DNA of 6,226 nucleotides from Chloroflexota bacterium (GCA_025358235.1 JANYKH010000223.1:1-6226), one strand, 5' to 3'; shown: positions 1 to 5,143, counted from the first letter of the stretch. The notes: generated by a model not told the origin, from the sequence alone. A program made the numbers and translations.

Positions 1-218
1 CCAATCCCCGGGAACAGACGGAACGTTTTCACCAGGAAAGAATCAAAATCAAAATGGAAAGAGGAATGGACCTGCCGGAAGCCTGTTCCTTCCTGGAGGC
101 GATACCCAATATGCCTGTCGCGGGCGGAATTGCACTGGGCATGGACCGGCTGGTGATGCTGTTGTGTGGGGCAGAAAACATTGCTGATGTAATGCCGTTT
201 ACCACTGAGACCGCTTAA
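1..218 (+). CDS. epmA: EF-P lysyltransferase EpmA/GenX-like, C-terminal fragment
   Basis: This is the last 71 codons of a gene whose start lies outside the window; the frame is open from base 3 to the TAA at 216-218. The translated end contains PVAGGIALGMDRLVMLL, the class II aminoacyl-tRNA synthetase motif 3 (G-x-G-x-D-R, ATP-binding arginine), followed by AENIADVMPF. In the EpmA/GenX/PoxA family, a truncated LysRS-like enzyme without an anticodon-binding domain, the protein ends soon after this motif. The enzyme attaches (R)-beta-lysine or lysine to a conserved lysine of elongation factor P in the cytoplasm. The alternative is true lysyl-tRNA synthetase, which shares motif 3, but the 'GGIALGMDRLVML..GA..IA-V' wording and short tail fit GenX better. 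The efp and epmB partners are not in the window. The gene converges on the downstream reductase and ends just before a strong hairpin. Confidence 0.8.
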   Translation, partial: NPREQTERFHQERIKIKMERGMDLPEACSFLEAIPNMPVAGGIALGMDRLVMLLCGAENIADVMPFTTETA

Positions 219-236
219 AATATTCTTAATAAATTG

Positions 237-279
237 AACGGGACCGGCATTTGTACCGGTCCCGTTATTGTTTTATTTT
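237..279 (+). terminator. Rho-independent terminator after epmA-like gene
   Basis: A perfect 11-bp stem (237-247 with 256-266, AACGGGACCGG / CCGGTCCCGTT) with an 8-base loop is followed on the plus strand by ATTGTTTTATTTT. It starts 18 bases after the epmA-like stop. The convergent reductase stops at 273, inside the T-rich tail, so the hairpin also lies immediately downstream of that gene. On the minus strand the stem is followed only by TCAATTTATTAAG, so termination in that direction should be weaker. Confidence 0.85.
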
Positions 280-1313
280 CCGGCTGATTTCAGATAATCA
301 GCCTTAAATTGCTGATAATACGCGGCGTTCTCCTGCATCATTTCTGAGATAGGCAGGTGATAAGGGCATTTATCTTCGCACTTTCGGCATTGCGTGCATT
401 CCGCTGATTTTTCTAACAACGCTCCGATCGGCCCTGAAATAATGCTGGACGGCGGAAAGCGCTTCATGGTTGAGCGCATGTGCATAACCGCGGATATGGC
501 GATGCCCGCGGTGCACGGCTGGCAATAGTCACAGCGGTGGCAAAAAGTCGTCCCTATTTCTTTACGCAGGCGTTCAACTTCAGCACGGTCAGCCGCGGTC
601 ATTTTCGGTTTGGACTCTGCCAGCTTCACAATTTCATCCACCTGATCAGGGTGTTCGATCCCCACCAGAATCAGCACATCGGGAAACTGGAGCAAATACT
701 TCATGGCGATGGTGGGGTCTTCCAGCATGCCGCCCGCCATGGGTTTCATCGCAATAAAGCCAACATCATACTTGCGGGCGAGCGGCAGTAACTCTTCGGC
801 AGTCTCCGGAGTAAGCAGGTTAAAGGGAAACATCATCGTTTCAAACACACCTGATTTGACCGCTTCTTTGGCGGTATCCATGTTATGGCAAGTCACGCCG
901 ATATGTTTAATCAAGCCTTTTTCTTTATATTTCTGAATTACACTGTGGAGACCGTTCGGTTCCATGAATTTTTTGAAAGCTTCTGCGTTGGAAAGCTGGT
1001 GTATCTGGTAAATATCTATGCTCCGGCCGAATTTGGCCAAACTTTTCTCAATGCGTTCTTTGCCTATGGCGACGTCACCGAGCCAGGCTTTGGTAGATAG
1101 GAACAATTCCCCTGACCGGCCGGCAACAGTTTTACCTATCCGCTCTTCGCTTGTAGTATAGCCGGTGGCTGAATCGATGAAATTGATGCCCTTGTCCAGG
1201 CACCGCCTGATTACCTCGTCCGCCTCATCATCCGAATCCCTCTGAATGGGAATCGAACCAAAACCGACGCGGGTGACCATCATTTCCGTCTTGCCAAGTC
1301 TGATTTTGTCCAT
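273..1313 (-). CDS. Aldo/keto reductase with C-terminal 4Fe-4S ferredoxin-like domain
   Basis: The product is a predicted cytoplasmic oxidoreductase of 346 residues (COG1453-type). Residues 1 to about 245 form an AKR TIM barrel with the usual tetrad visible: Asp47 and Tyr52 in FIDSATGY, Lys75 in LSTKAW and His105 in YQIHQL. The C-terminal part has two cysteine clusters, CxxCxxCxxC at 258-267 and CxxCxxCxxxCP at 306-316, expected to bind [4Fe-4S] clusters and move electrons to or from the barrel; the physiological substrate is unknown. I chose the ATG at 1313 because the AGAGGAAGAAGG purine run lies just upstream and the protein then begins MDKIRLGKT, the normal AKR N-terminus. A TTG 13 codons earlier (1352) lies next to a TATAAT box and has no SD. 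In the first cluster the residue after the fourth Cys is Thr, where related proteins often have Pro. The gene appears to be transcribed alone. Confidence 0.92.
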   Translation of the reverse strand: MDKIRLGKTEMMVTRVGFGSIPIQRDSDDEADEVIRRCLDKGINFIDSATGYTTSEERIGKTVAGRSGELFLSTKAWLGDVAIGKERIEKSLAKFGRSIDIYQIHQLSNAEAFKKFMEPNGLHSVIQKYKEKGLIKHIGVTCHNMDTAKEAVKSGVFETMMFPFNLLTPETAEELLPLARKYDVGFIAMKPMAGGMLEDPTIAMKYLLQFPDVLILVGIEHPDQVDEIVKLAESKPKMTAADRAEVERLRKEIGTTFCHRCDYCQPCTAGIAISAVMHMRSTMKRFPPSSIISGPIGALLEKSAECTQCRKCEDKCPYHLPISEMMQENAAYYQQFKADYLKSAGK

Positions 1314-1354
1314 CAACCTTCTTCCTCTCTCAACAATGAAACGGCTTTTCAATT

Positions 1355-1360
1355 ATTATA
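1355..1360 (-). promoter_or_regulatory. Candidate -10 box for the aldo/keto reductase
   Basis: A perfect TATAAT occurs on the minus strand here, about 42 bases before the reductase ATG, giving a leader of roughly 35 bases that includes the purine-rich ribosome site. The hexamer 17 bases upstream (TATCGG) is a poor -35 match, so the call rests on the -10 box and its position. Confidence 0.45.
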
Positions 1361-1390
1361 CGCCGAACAATTGGTGTCCGATAGCCCCAC

Positions 1391-1424
1391 CCCAAATAAA
1401 AAAGGGGGCTTGCGCCCCCTCTTT
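1391..1424 (-). terminator. Rho-independent terminator of the response regulator gene
   Basis: A 7-bp GC-rich stem (AGGGGGC 1403-1409 with GCCCCCT 1414-1420) with a TTGC loop is followed on the minus strand by a T-rich run (TTTTTTATTT, reading down from 1403). It begins about 20 bases past the response regulator stop codon, the right place and orientation to end that transcript before the reductase promoter. Confidence 0.88.
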
Positions 1425-1442
1425 GATCTTCCAAACTAAATT

Positions 1443-2138
1443 TTATTCGTTAGGTCTGACGAGTTTATAGCCCATGCCGCGGGCGCTGATGATAATGCGG
1501 GGATCAGCGGGGTCATCGCCCAATTTCTGCCGCAGACGATAAACATATTTCTTGATATGTTCGGTGGAATCAACATATTCATCGCCCCAAACGCGGCGGA
1601 GAAGTGTTTCATAGGTGAGGACTTTACCGGAATTACGCACCAGCTCAGTCAACATCTTCCATTCCGTGGGGGTAAGCGGCACCGCTTCGCCGGCCTTGGT
1701 AACTTCACGCCCGGCAAAATCGATAATTACATCGCCAAGCTGGATCGGTCTTTCGCCGCGTTTTAGTTGGGGCATCTGGCTGCGGCGCAGCACCACCCGG
1801 ACGCGGGCCAGCAATTCAAGATGGCTGAACGGTTTGACTATATAGTCATCAGCGCCCAGTTCCAGGCCCTTAACCTTGGCCACTTCGTCGTCACGTACAG
1901 TGAGAATAAGCACCGGCACATCTGAGAACAGCCGTATTTCTTTCAAAACGTCAAAGCCGCTCATATCCGGTAAGCCAAGATCAAGAATCACCACGTTAGG
2001 GGATTCTTTTTCTACTAATTCAACGCCCTTTTTACCCGAAGGTGTATTAACTACTTCAGTGCCCGGCCAACGCAGATCAAAACACAGCCGGACAACTTCT
2101 ACTACTTCGGGGCTATCTTCAACAATGAGGACTTTCAA
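1443..2138 (-). CDS. OmpR/PhoB-family response regulator
   Basis: This 231-residue cytoplasmic transcription factor has the normal length for the family. The receiver domain (about 1-120) shows acidic residues Glu7-Asp8, the phosphoacceptor Asp53 in VVILDLGLPD, Thr80 and Lys102 in VKPF. A winged-helix DNA-binding domain follows (about 133-228), with LTPTEWKML at 155-163, the recognition-helix segment EHIKKYVYRLRQKL at 193-206 and the closing wing ISARGMGYKL. The start is TTG at 2138-2136, chosen because AGGAGGT lies 5 bases upstream and the protein then begins MKVLIVEDSP; no ATG or GTG is suitably placed. No histidine kinase lies next to it: the downstream neighbour is an Fe-S aldo/keto reductase and upstream is a 488-base non-coding stretch. 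It is therefore an orphan within this window, and its signal and targets cannot be read from context. A near-consensus promoter lies about 230 bases upstream. Confidence 0.95.
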   Translation of the reverse strand: MKVLIVEDSPEVVEVVRLCFDLRWPGTEVVNTPSGKKGVELVEKESPNVVILDLGLPDMSGFDVLKEIRLFSDVPVLILTVRDDEVAKVKGLELGADDYIVKPFSHLELLARVRVVLRRSQMPQLKRGERPIQLGDVIIDFAGREVTKAGEAVPLTPTEWKMLTELVRNSGKVLTYETLLRRVWGDEYVDSTEHIKKYVYRLRQKLGDDPADPRIIISARGMGYKLVRPNE

Positions 2139-2364
2139 ATGCTACCTCCTGGAGTCGATTGGTGACTGCGGGAACGGTGGTCGCTGTTATCGCACACCGC
2201 AGGCAGTGAAAAGTCTATACTATTACAACTGCCGGCACAAGCCTCCGGGCCAAAAGCGCCTCCGTGGGCGTCAATCAATTCGCGGCCGCTAGCGAATGAA
2301 AACGCGCTGCCGGGTCCGATTGATTTTTGACTAATGTCCACCTGACGGACACTCCCCACACATT
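2139..2364 (-). promoter_or_regulatory. Long GC-rich 5' leader of the response regulator, possibly structured
   Basis: If transcription starts about 7 bases after the TATTAT box at 2371-2376, the mRNA has a leader of about 225 bases. Two hairpins can be drawn. In the distal one, GTCAATCAAT (2270-2279) pairs with ATTGAT-TTT-TGAC (2319-2331), 10 bp with a 3-base bulge. In the proximal one, 2165-2169 pairs with 2203-2207 and 2175-2179 with 2195-2199. The proximal region also has a competing 6-bp pairing, CTGCGG 2166-2171 with CCGCAG 2197-2202, which excludes the first. The proximal structure ends about 15 bases before the SD. No known riboswitch class was recognised and no T-tract terminator is present. 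A regulatory role is inference. Confidence 0.4.
2144..2150 (-). promoter_or_regulatory. Shine-Dalgarno site that sets a TTG start (response regulator)
   Basis: The minus strand reads AGGAGGT, then five bases (AGCAT), then TTG. This is a full match to the anti-SD with good spacing, and it fixes the non-ATG start of the response regulator. Confidence 0.85.
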
Positions 2365-2370
2365 GAGCGC

Positions 2371-2399
2371 ATAATAACATCAGGTGGGGGGACTGTCAA
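2371..2399 (-). promoter_or_regulatory. Strong sigma70-type promoter upstream of the response regulator
   Basis: The minus strand carries TTGACA (2399-2394), a 17-base spacer, then TATTAT (2376-2371): a perfect -35 box and a 5/6 -10 box at ideal spacing. It points towards the response regulator, with no other gene between. It sits exactly at the change from AT-rich sequence (above 2396) to GC-rich sequence (below). The spacer holds CCACCTGA (2387-2380), which recurs inverted at 2338-2345, 42 bp away centre to centre. Confidence 0.75.
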
Positions 2400-2403
2400 G
2401 AAT

Positions 2404-2421
2404 ATTAATTTCGAAATTAAT
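2404..2421. promoter_or_regulatory. 18-bp perfect palindrome, candidate operator
   Basis: ATTAATTTCGAAATTAAT is identical to its own reverse complement. It lies 4 bases upstream of the -35 box of the response regulator promoter, centred about 48 bases before the predicted transcription start. That position is typical for an activator or repressor dimer. OmpR-family proteins usually bind direct repeats, so autoregulation is not the first guess. Confidence 0.5.
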
Positions 2422-2492
2422 GTGATCGTTTTGCCTGTATTGGTAAGTTGCCTTTAGGAAAATTGATAAGGAGTGAAATAATATCACATTAA
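2417..2492. repeat. 10-bp inverted repeat with CRP-like half sites
   Basis: TTAATGTGAT (2417-2426) and its exact reverse complement ATCACATTAA (2483-2492) are 56 bases apart. Each contains the TGTGA/TCACA core known from CRP/FNR-family half sites. The left arm overlaps the 18-bp palindrome. Around the right arm there is also a smaller dyad, GTGA-N7-TCAC (2473-2487). Neither is a canonical TGTGA-N6-TCACA site, so the binding protein is unknown. Confidence 0.4.
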
Positions 2493-2521
2493 CTCAATCA
2501 AACTGACCGATTCTCATATAG

Positions 2522-2545
2522 CCTTAAAGTACCAGGTACTTAAGG
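2522..2545. repeat. Near-perfect inverted repeat, candidate operator
   Basis: CCTTAA-A-GTACC-A-GGTAC-TTAAGG: two arms of 11 bases are perfectly complementary apart from one extra A in the left arm, around a single central A. The tiny loop favours a protein-bound DNA dyad over an RNA hairpin. On the minus strand it overlaps the -10 position of a weak candidate promoter starting with TTGACA (2565-2560). A smaller dyad TGACA/TGTCA (2546-2550, 2560-2564) follows directly. Confidence 0.4.
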
Positions 2546-2584
2546 TGACAGTTAGTTGATGTCAATGGGCGATTTAAAATATTT

Positions 2585-2626
2585 ACACTCGTCCGTTTGA
2601 ATGAGCGTTTATAATGCCGGAAGTGT
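2585..2626 (-). terminator. Possible weak terminator of the membrane protein gene
   Basis: Immediately after the membrane protein stop, ACACTTCCG on the minus strand (2626-2618) can pair with CGGA-CG-AGTGT (2595-2585): 9 bp with a 2-base bulge and a 22-base loop. The tail reads AAATATTTTAAAT, with no long T run. It is correctly placed but a poor textbook terminator. Confidence 0.3.
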
Positions 2627-3022
2627 TCAATCCCGGCGCCACAACCCCCCCAGTATCACCACCACCCCCACTACGATCAGAATCAGCGGCCACCAGTTTG
2701 ACGCTCCAATAATGAACGCCACGCCGATACCGGCCAGGACTACCCCGGCGATCACCCTCCCTTTAATGGCTTCCGCCGGATCCTTTTGCAGCCATCGCAC
2801 CAGTGCCTCGATAAGGAAAATGCCGCCGAGTCCGGTGAGGAAAAACTGCCACCATCGGCCGGAAGGCACCACGCCCTGGTTGTCCAGAAAAAAGAGCACC
2901 CCGAGCAAAATCAGAATCAGCCCTACAAATACCCCGGAAGCGCCATCATGCCGGCGATGCCCGTGATGATAATGTATTTCAGGCTCAGTAGATTGTCCGT
3001 TTTCAGGTTTGTTTTCGGCCAA
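2627..3022 (-). CDS. Small four-segment membrane protein, His-rich N-terminus (LiaF/DUF5668-like)
   Basis: The product has 131 residues. A hydrophilic N-terminus of about 28 residues contains HYHHGHRRHD (17-26). About four hydrophobic segments follow (roughly 30-46, 58-75, 89-107, 111-128), and the protein ends in a charged WRRD. The pattern 'GLILILLGVLFFLDN' then 'WWPLILIVVGVVVILGG' resembles the LiaI/LiaF-like transmembrane region found in many small bacterial membrane proteins; the function of such stand-alone forms is not established. The His cluster could bind metal, but this is inference. I chose TTG at 3022-3020 because AGGAGGT lies 4 bases upstream. A GTG at 3046 lacks an SD and would sit almost at the predicted transcription start. 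The gene diverges from the flavoprotein gene (185-base gap) and looks monocistronic. Confidence 0.82.
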   Translation of the reverse strand: MAENKPENGQSTEPEIHYHHGHRRHDGASGVFVGLILILLGVLFFLDNQGVVPSGRWWQFFLTGLGGIFLIEALVRWLQKDPAEAIKGRVIAGVVLAGIGVAFIIGASNWWPLILIVVGVVVILGGLWRRD

Positions 3023-3026
3023 GGCA

Positions 3027-3033
3027 ACCTCCT
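3027..3033 (-). promoter_or_regulatory. Shine-Dalgarno site that sets a TTG start (membrane protein)
   Basis: The minus strand reads AAAGGAGGT, then TGCC, then TTG. The strong match and short spacing favour TTG at 3022 over the upstream in-frame GTG at 3046. Confidence 0.8.
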
Positions 3034-3055
3034 TTCCTTTAAACACCTGGTTAGG

Positions 3056-3061
3056 ATTATA
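3056..3061 (-). promoter_or_regulatory. Candidate -10 box for the membrane protein gene
   Basis: TATAAT on the minus strand predicts transcription starting near 3049, giving a leader of about 27 bases that holds the SD. The hexamer 17 bases upstream (GTGAAA) is a weak -35. Confidence 0.45.
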
Positions 3062-3130
3062 CTACCGGGTTATCAATGTTTCACCGGCTAACGGCGGGAA
3101 CCTTACTGGCAATTAGGCCAGTTTCCACAG

Positions 3131-3159
3131 TTGCCTTTAAACATGGCACCTCGTATTAC
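3131..3159 (+). promoter_or_regulatory. Candidate promoter of the flavoprotein gene
   Basis: TTGCCT (3131-3136), a 17-base spacer and TATTAC (3154-3159) give 4/6 matches in each box. The predicted start near 3167 leaves a leader of about 40 bases. Just upstream, ACTGGC (3105-3110) and GCCAGT (3117-3122) form a 6-bp inverted repeat that could be an operator. A TTGACA at 3177-3182 is too close to the ATG to be a -35 box. Confidence 0.35.
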
Positions 3160-3207
3160 GGATATGAGATACTTGTTTGACAGATCACTCTCAAAAGGAA
3201 ATTAAGC

Positions 3208-4524
3208 ATGTCTGATCCGGTTATTGTGGTGGGGGCTGGGGCGGGCGGCATGATGGCCGCGGGCCGTGCAGCCGAATGCGGAGCCACCGTTACTCTAATG
3301 GAAAAAACCGATGGGCCGGGTAAAAAAATCCTGCTCAGCGGCGGCTCCCGCTGTAACCTGACCAATGCCCGTCCGCTTGACCAGTTTATTGAAATGTATG
3401 GCGAAAACGGGCGTTTTCTGCGCTCCGCGTTCCAATATTTTTTCCGCGATGAATTATTGGCTCTGATGGAAAAATACGGCGTCATCACCCAGACAGTACC
3501 TGATGGCAGCATTTTCCCCGTCTCCAATGACGCCCATGACGTCCTAAATGCTCTGCGCCAATACATGGATGAGAACAAAGTAAATTTGGGCATTACTTCC
3601 CGCGTGTTGGGAGTAACGACTGAAAACGGCAAAGTGACAGGCGTTAAGACCGACCTGGGAGAATACCCCGCCTCGGCGGTAGTGCTGGCCACCGGCGGCG
3701 CGTCATATCCGGGGGTGGGGACGAGCGGGGACGGCTACAACATCGCCGAAAGTCTGGGACACACAATCGTTCCTCTTAGACCGGCGCTGGTGCCCCTAGC
3801 CGTGAAAGAGATAGACTTAGCCCGGTCCCTGCAGGGTGTCAGCCTGCGGCAGGTGCGCATTACCAGTTACGCCTGCATGGCGGAAGAGATCGGCCCGGCG
3901 GCGGTTCTGAAAGACTACGGTAGGGGTACCGGAATGAAAGCCCATGCACCGGTTATCGAAGCTCGCACCGGTGACCTCATCATGACGCACTTCGGCGTCA
4001 GCGGTCCGGCTGTGCTCCAAATGAGTCTAGCCGTTTACGATGCTTCCCTCAAAGGACCGGTCAGCATCGCTATCGACCTGAGACCGAACACTTCCAGAGA
4101 ACAATTATCGGCGGAAATCCAGACATATTTTGACCGCTTCGGCAAAAGAAATATCCTCACCCTGGTTTCAGCACTGGTACTCCAGAAAATGGCCCCAATT
4201 TTTCTGCAAATGACCGGTATCGCGGCGGACAAGCCCGGCCACCAGGTGACCGCCGCGGAACGTGATAAACTCGTAAACCTGATGAAGTCATTCCGGTTTA
4301 ACATCAGCGGCACCCTCCCGCTGGATGCGGCCATGGTCACGGCCGGCGGAGTCTCACTGAAGGAAATCGACCCCCGGACTATGGGATCAAAAATCGTCAA
4401 GGGCCTGTACTTTTGCGGCGAAGTAATGGATATCGATGCCAACACCGGAGGTTATAACCTGCAGGCTGCATTTTCTACCGGCTACCTGGCGGGACAATCC
4501 GCCGCCGAATTCGCGGCTGGATAA
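3208..4524 (+). CDS. NAD(P)/FAD-dependent oxidoreductase, HI0933/YhiN/BaiN family
   Basis: This is a 438-residue cytoplasmic flavoprotein of normal length for the family (PF03486-type). Residues 8-14 hold the Rossmann motif VGAGAGG, with acidic Glu32 at the end of the second strand for the FAD ribose. Family signatures follow in order: ILLSGGSRCNLTN (41-53), ATGGASYPGVGTSGDGY (161-177), HFGVSGPAVL (261-270), VTAGGVSL (377-384) and the closing FAD motif GLYFCGEVMDIDANTGGYN (399-417). AAAAGGA ends 8 bases before the ATG and supports the start. Members are annotated as 'aminoacetone oxidase family' or, in gut clostridia, BaiN, proposed to reduce bile-acid intermediates; for most the substrate is unknown, and nothing here points to bile acids. 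The cytochrome lipoprotein gene follows 129 bases later on the same strand with no terminator between. Confidence 0.93.
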   Translation: MSDPVIVVGAGAGGMMAAGRAAECGATVTLMEKTDGPGKKILLSGGSRCNLTNARPLDQFIEMYGENGRFLRSAFQYFFRDELLALMEKYGVITQTVPDGSIFPVSNDAHDVLNALRQYMDENKVNLGITSRVLGVTTENGKVTGVKTDLGEYPASAVVLATGGASYPGVGTSGDGYNIAESLGHTIVPLRPALVPLAVKEIDLARSLQGVSLRQVRITSYACMAEEIGPAAVLKDYGRGTGMKAHAPVIEARTGDLIMTHFGVSGPAVLQMSLAVYDASLKGPVSIAIDLRPNTSREQLSAEIQTYFDRFGKRNILTLVSALVLQKMAPIFLQMTGIAADKPGHQVTAAERDKLVNLMKSFRFNISGTLPLDAAMVTAGGVSLKEIDPRTMGSKIVKGLYFCGEVMDIDANTGGYNLQAAFSTGYLAGQSAAEFAAG

Positions 4525-4574
4525 CCTCTTTACCCCGTCAACATTTTCATCCCTTCAAAAACGCACCGGACGGG

Positions 4575-4586
4575 AATTACGTAATT
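4575..4586. promoter_or_regulatory. 12-bp perfect palindrome upstream of the cytochrome gene
   Basis: AATTACGTAATT is centred about 48 bases before the transcription start predicted from the extended -10 box at 4614-4622. It is enclosed by a partly matched inverted repeat, CACCGGACGGG (4564-4574) against CCTGCCCGGTG (4605-4615), 9 of 11 positions complementary. It could be an operator for the cytochrome gene; the regulator is unknown. Confidence 0.35.
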
Positions 4587-4613
4587 TCACTAATATCAAG
4601 CCAACCTGCCCGG

Positions 4614-4622
4614 TGATATAAC
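4614..4622 (+). promoter_or_regulatory. Candidate extended -10 promoter of the cytochrome gene
   Basis: TGATATAAC fits the TG-N-TATAAT extended -10 form with 5/6 in the hexamer. No good -35 is present, which extended -10 promoters can tolerate. The predicted start near 4629 leaves a leader of about 25 bases with the SD at 4643-4647. Confidence 0.4.
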
Positions 4623-4642
4623 ACCAGTTAAAGGCAATTCAC

Positions 4643-4647
4643 GGAGG
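4643..4647 (+). promoter_or_regulatory. Shine-Dalgarno site that sets a TTG start (cytochrome)
   Basis: GGAGG is followed by 6 bases and then TTG at 4654-4656. The reading frame from this TTG begins directly with a lipoprotein signal peptide, which supports the start. Confidence 0.8.
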
Positions 4648-4653
4648 CGAAAA

Positions 4654-5118
4654 TTGAAGATTATAAGTTTATTGATAATTACCTCTGCTTTGATGGCCAG
4701 CGCTTGTTCATCACCGGCCGCCACGACGACGGCCCCGGCGACCATGTCCCCTCCGGCGATCACGGCCTCGCCCAAGCCGATTACTCCCCCGGGCATAAGC
4801 GTGACCCCAACGGCTGTCACAAGCCCCCAGCCCACCCCTTCGGTCTCTATTATTCCGCCGGTTTCCACCACCACCAACCCACCGGTTCCGGCCATCGATG
4901 CTTCAGCCTTGTTTAAACAGAACTGCGCTCCGTGCCACGGGTTTAACCGGGAAGGAGTTGTTGGCCCTGCTCTCACCGCCGCTGCGCTGACTTCCCGGGG
5001 GCGCAATACTCAATTTATTATCGATACGATAACCAACGGCATCAGGAACATGCCCGCCTGGAAAGACAGACTTACCCAGGCGCAGATAAACGCCCTGGCT
5101 CAATTCTTACAAAGTTAA
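4654..5118 (+). CDS. Single-heme c-type cytochrome lipoprotein
   Basis: The product has 154 residues. Residues 1-17 are a short signal peptide (MKIISLLIIT...) ending in the lipobox-like ASAC, so Cys18 would be lipidated and the protein anchored to the outer face of the cytoplasmic membrane. Residues 19-80 form a Pro/Thr/Ser-rich linker typical of extracellular tethers. The cytochrome domain (about 82-154) has one heme-binding motif, CAPCH (Cys91, Cys94, His95), then a GxxGPAL segment (101-107) and Met133 in RNMPAW as likely sixth heme ligand; it closes with an AQFLQ helix. This is a class I fold like the CcoP or cytochrome c6 domains. The expected role is electron transfer outside the membrane, and the partner is unknown. 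The lipobox has Ala rather than Leu at -3, slightly unusual. The start is TTG behind GGAGG. It may be co-transcribed with the flavoprotein or use its own promoter. Confidence 0.92.
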   Translation: MKIISLLIITSALMASACSSPAATTTAPATMSPPAITASPKPITPPGISVTPTAVTSPQPTPSVSIIPPVSTTTNPPVPAIDASALFKQNCAPCHGFNREGVVGPALTAAALTSRGRNTQFIIDTITNGIRNMPAWKDRLTQAQINALAQFLQS

Positions 5119-5143
5119 ATCCAAACCCACAACGAGAAGCTGA

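Larger units (their letters stand above)
2139..2626. other. 488-base gene-free region between response regulator and membrane protein gene
   Basis: No credible gene was found here on either strand. The part below about 2395 is GC-rich and is best read as the response regulator leader. The part from 2396 to about 2600 is clearly AT-rich and holds the palindromes and inverted repeats listed separately. No SD followed by a start codon and a coding-like frame is present. AAGGAG at 2468-2473 is followed by stop codons in the nearest frame. Confidence 0.7.

Noticed and set aside
1876..2292. A 138-codon plus-strand frame opposite the response regulator.
   Set aside because: It is antisense to a clear gene for most of its length, has a Ser/Thr/Arg-rich composition typical of an opposite-strand shadow, and has no SD.
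2135..2380. An 81-codon minus-strand frame that ends overlapping the response regulator TTG (TTGA overlap).
   Set aside because: Its ATG has no SD, lies upstream of the predicted transcription start inside the promoter spacer, and the product shows no recognisable domain or coding character. The overlap with the TTG start looks accidental.
2463..2501. TTGAT (2463-2467) and ATCAA (2497-2501), FNR-like half sites.
   Set aside because: The spacing of 29 bases does not match the FNR TTGAT-N4-ATCAA site, and short AT-rich matches are expected by chance in this region.
2610..2615. TATAAT on the plus strand.
   Set aside because: There is no matching -35 box, and it points into the 3' end of an opposite-strand gene with no plus-strand gene for almost 600 bases.
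3177..3182. TTGACA upstream of the flavoprotein gene as a -35 box.
   Set aside because: A -10 at proper spacing would fall at 3200-3205, on top of the SD-to-ATG interval, where the sequence does not match.
3156..3692. A 178-codon minus-strand frame opposite the start of the flavoprotein gene.
   Set aside because: The plus-strand flavoprotein has complete family motifs through this region; the opposite frame has none.
4596..5006. A 136-codon minus-strand frame, Gly/Val-rich, opposite the cytochrome gene.
   Set aside because: It mirrors the Pro/Thr-rich linker of the cytochrome, whose repetitive codons keep the opposite strand open. No SD or domain supports it.
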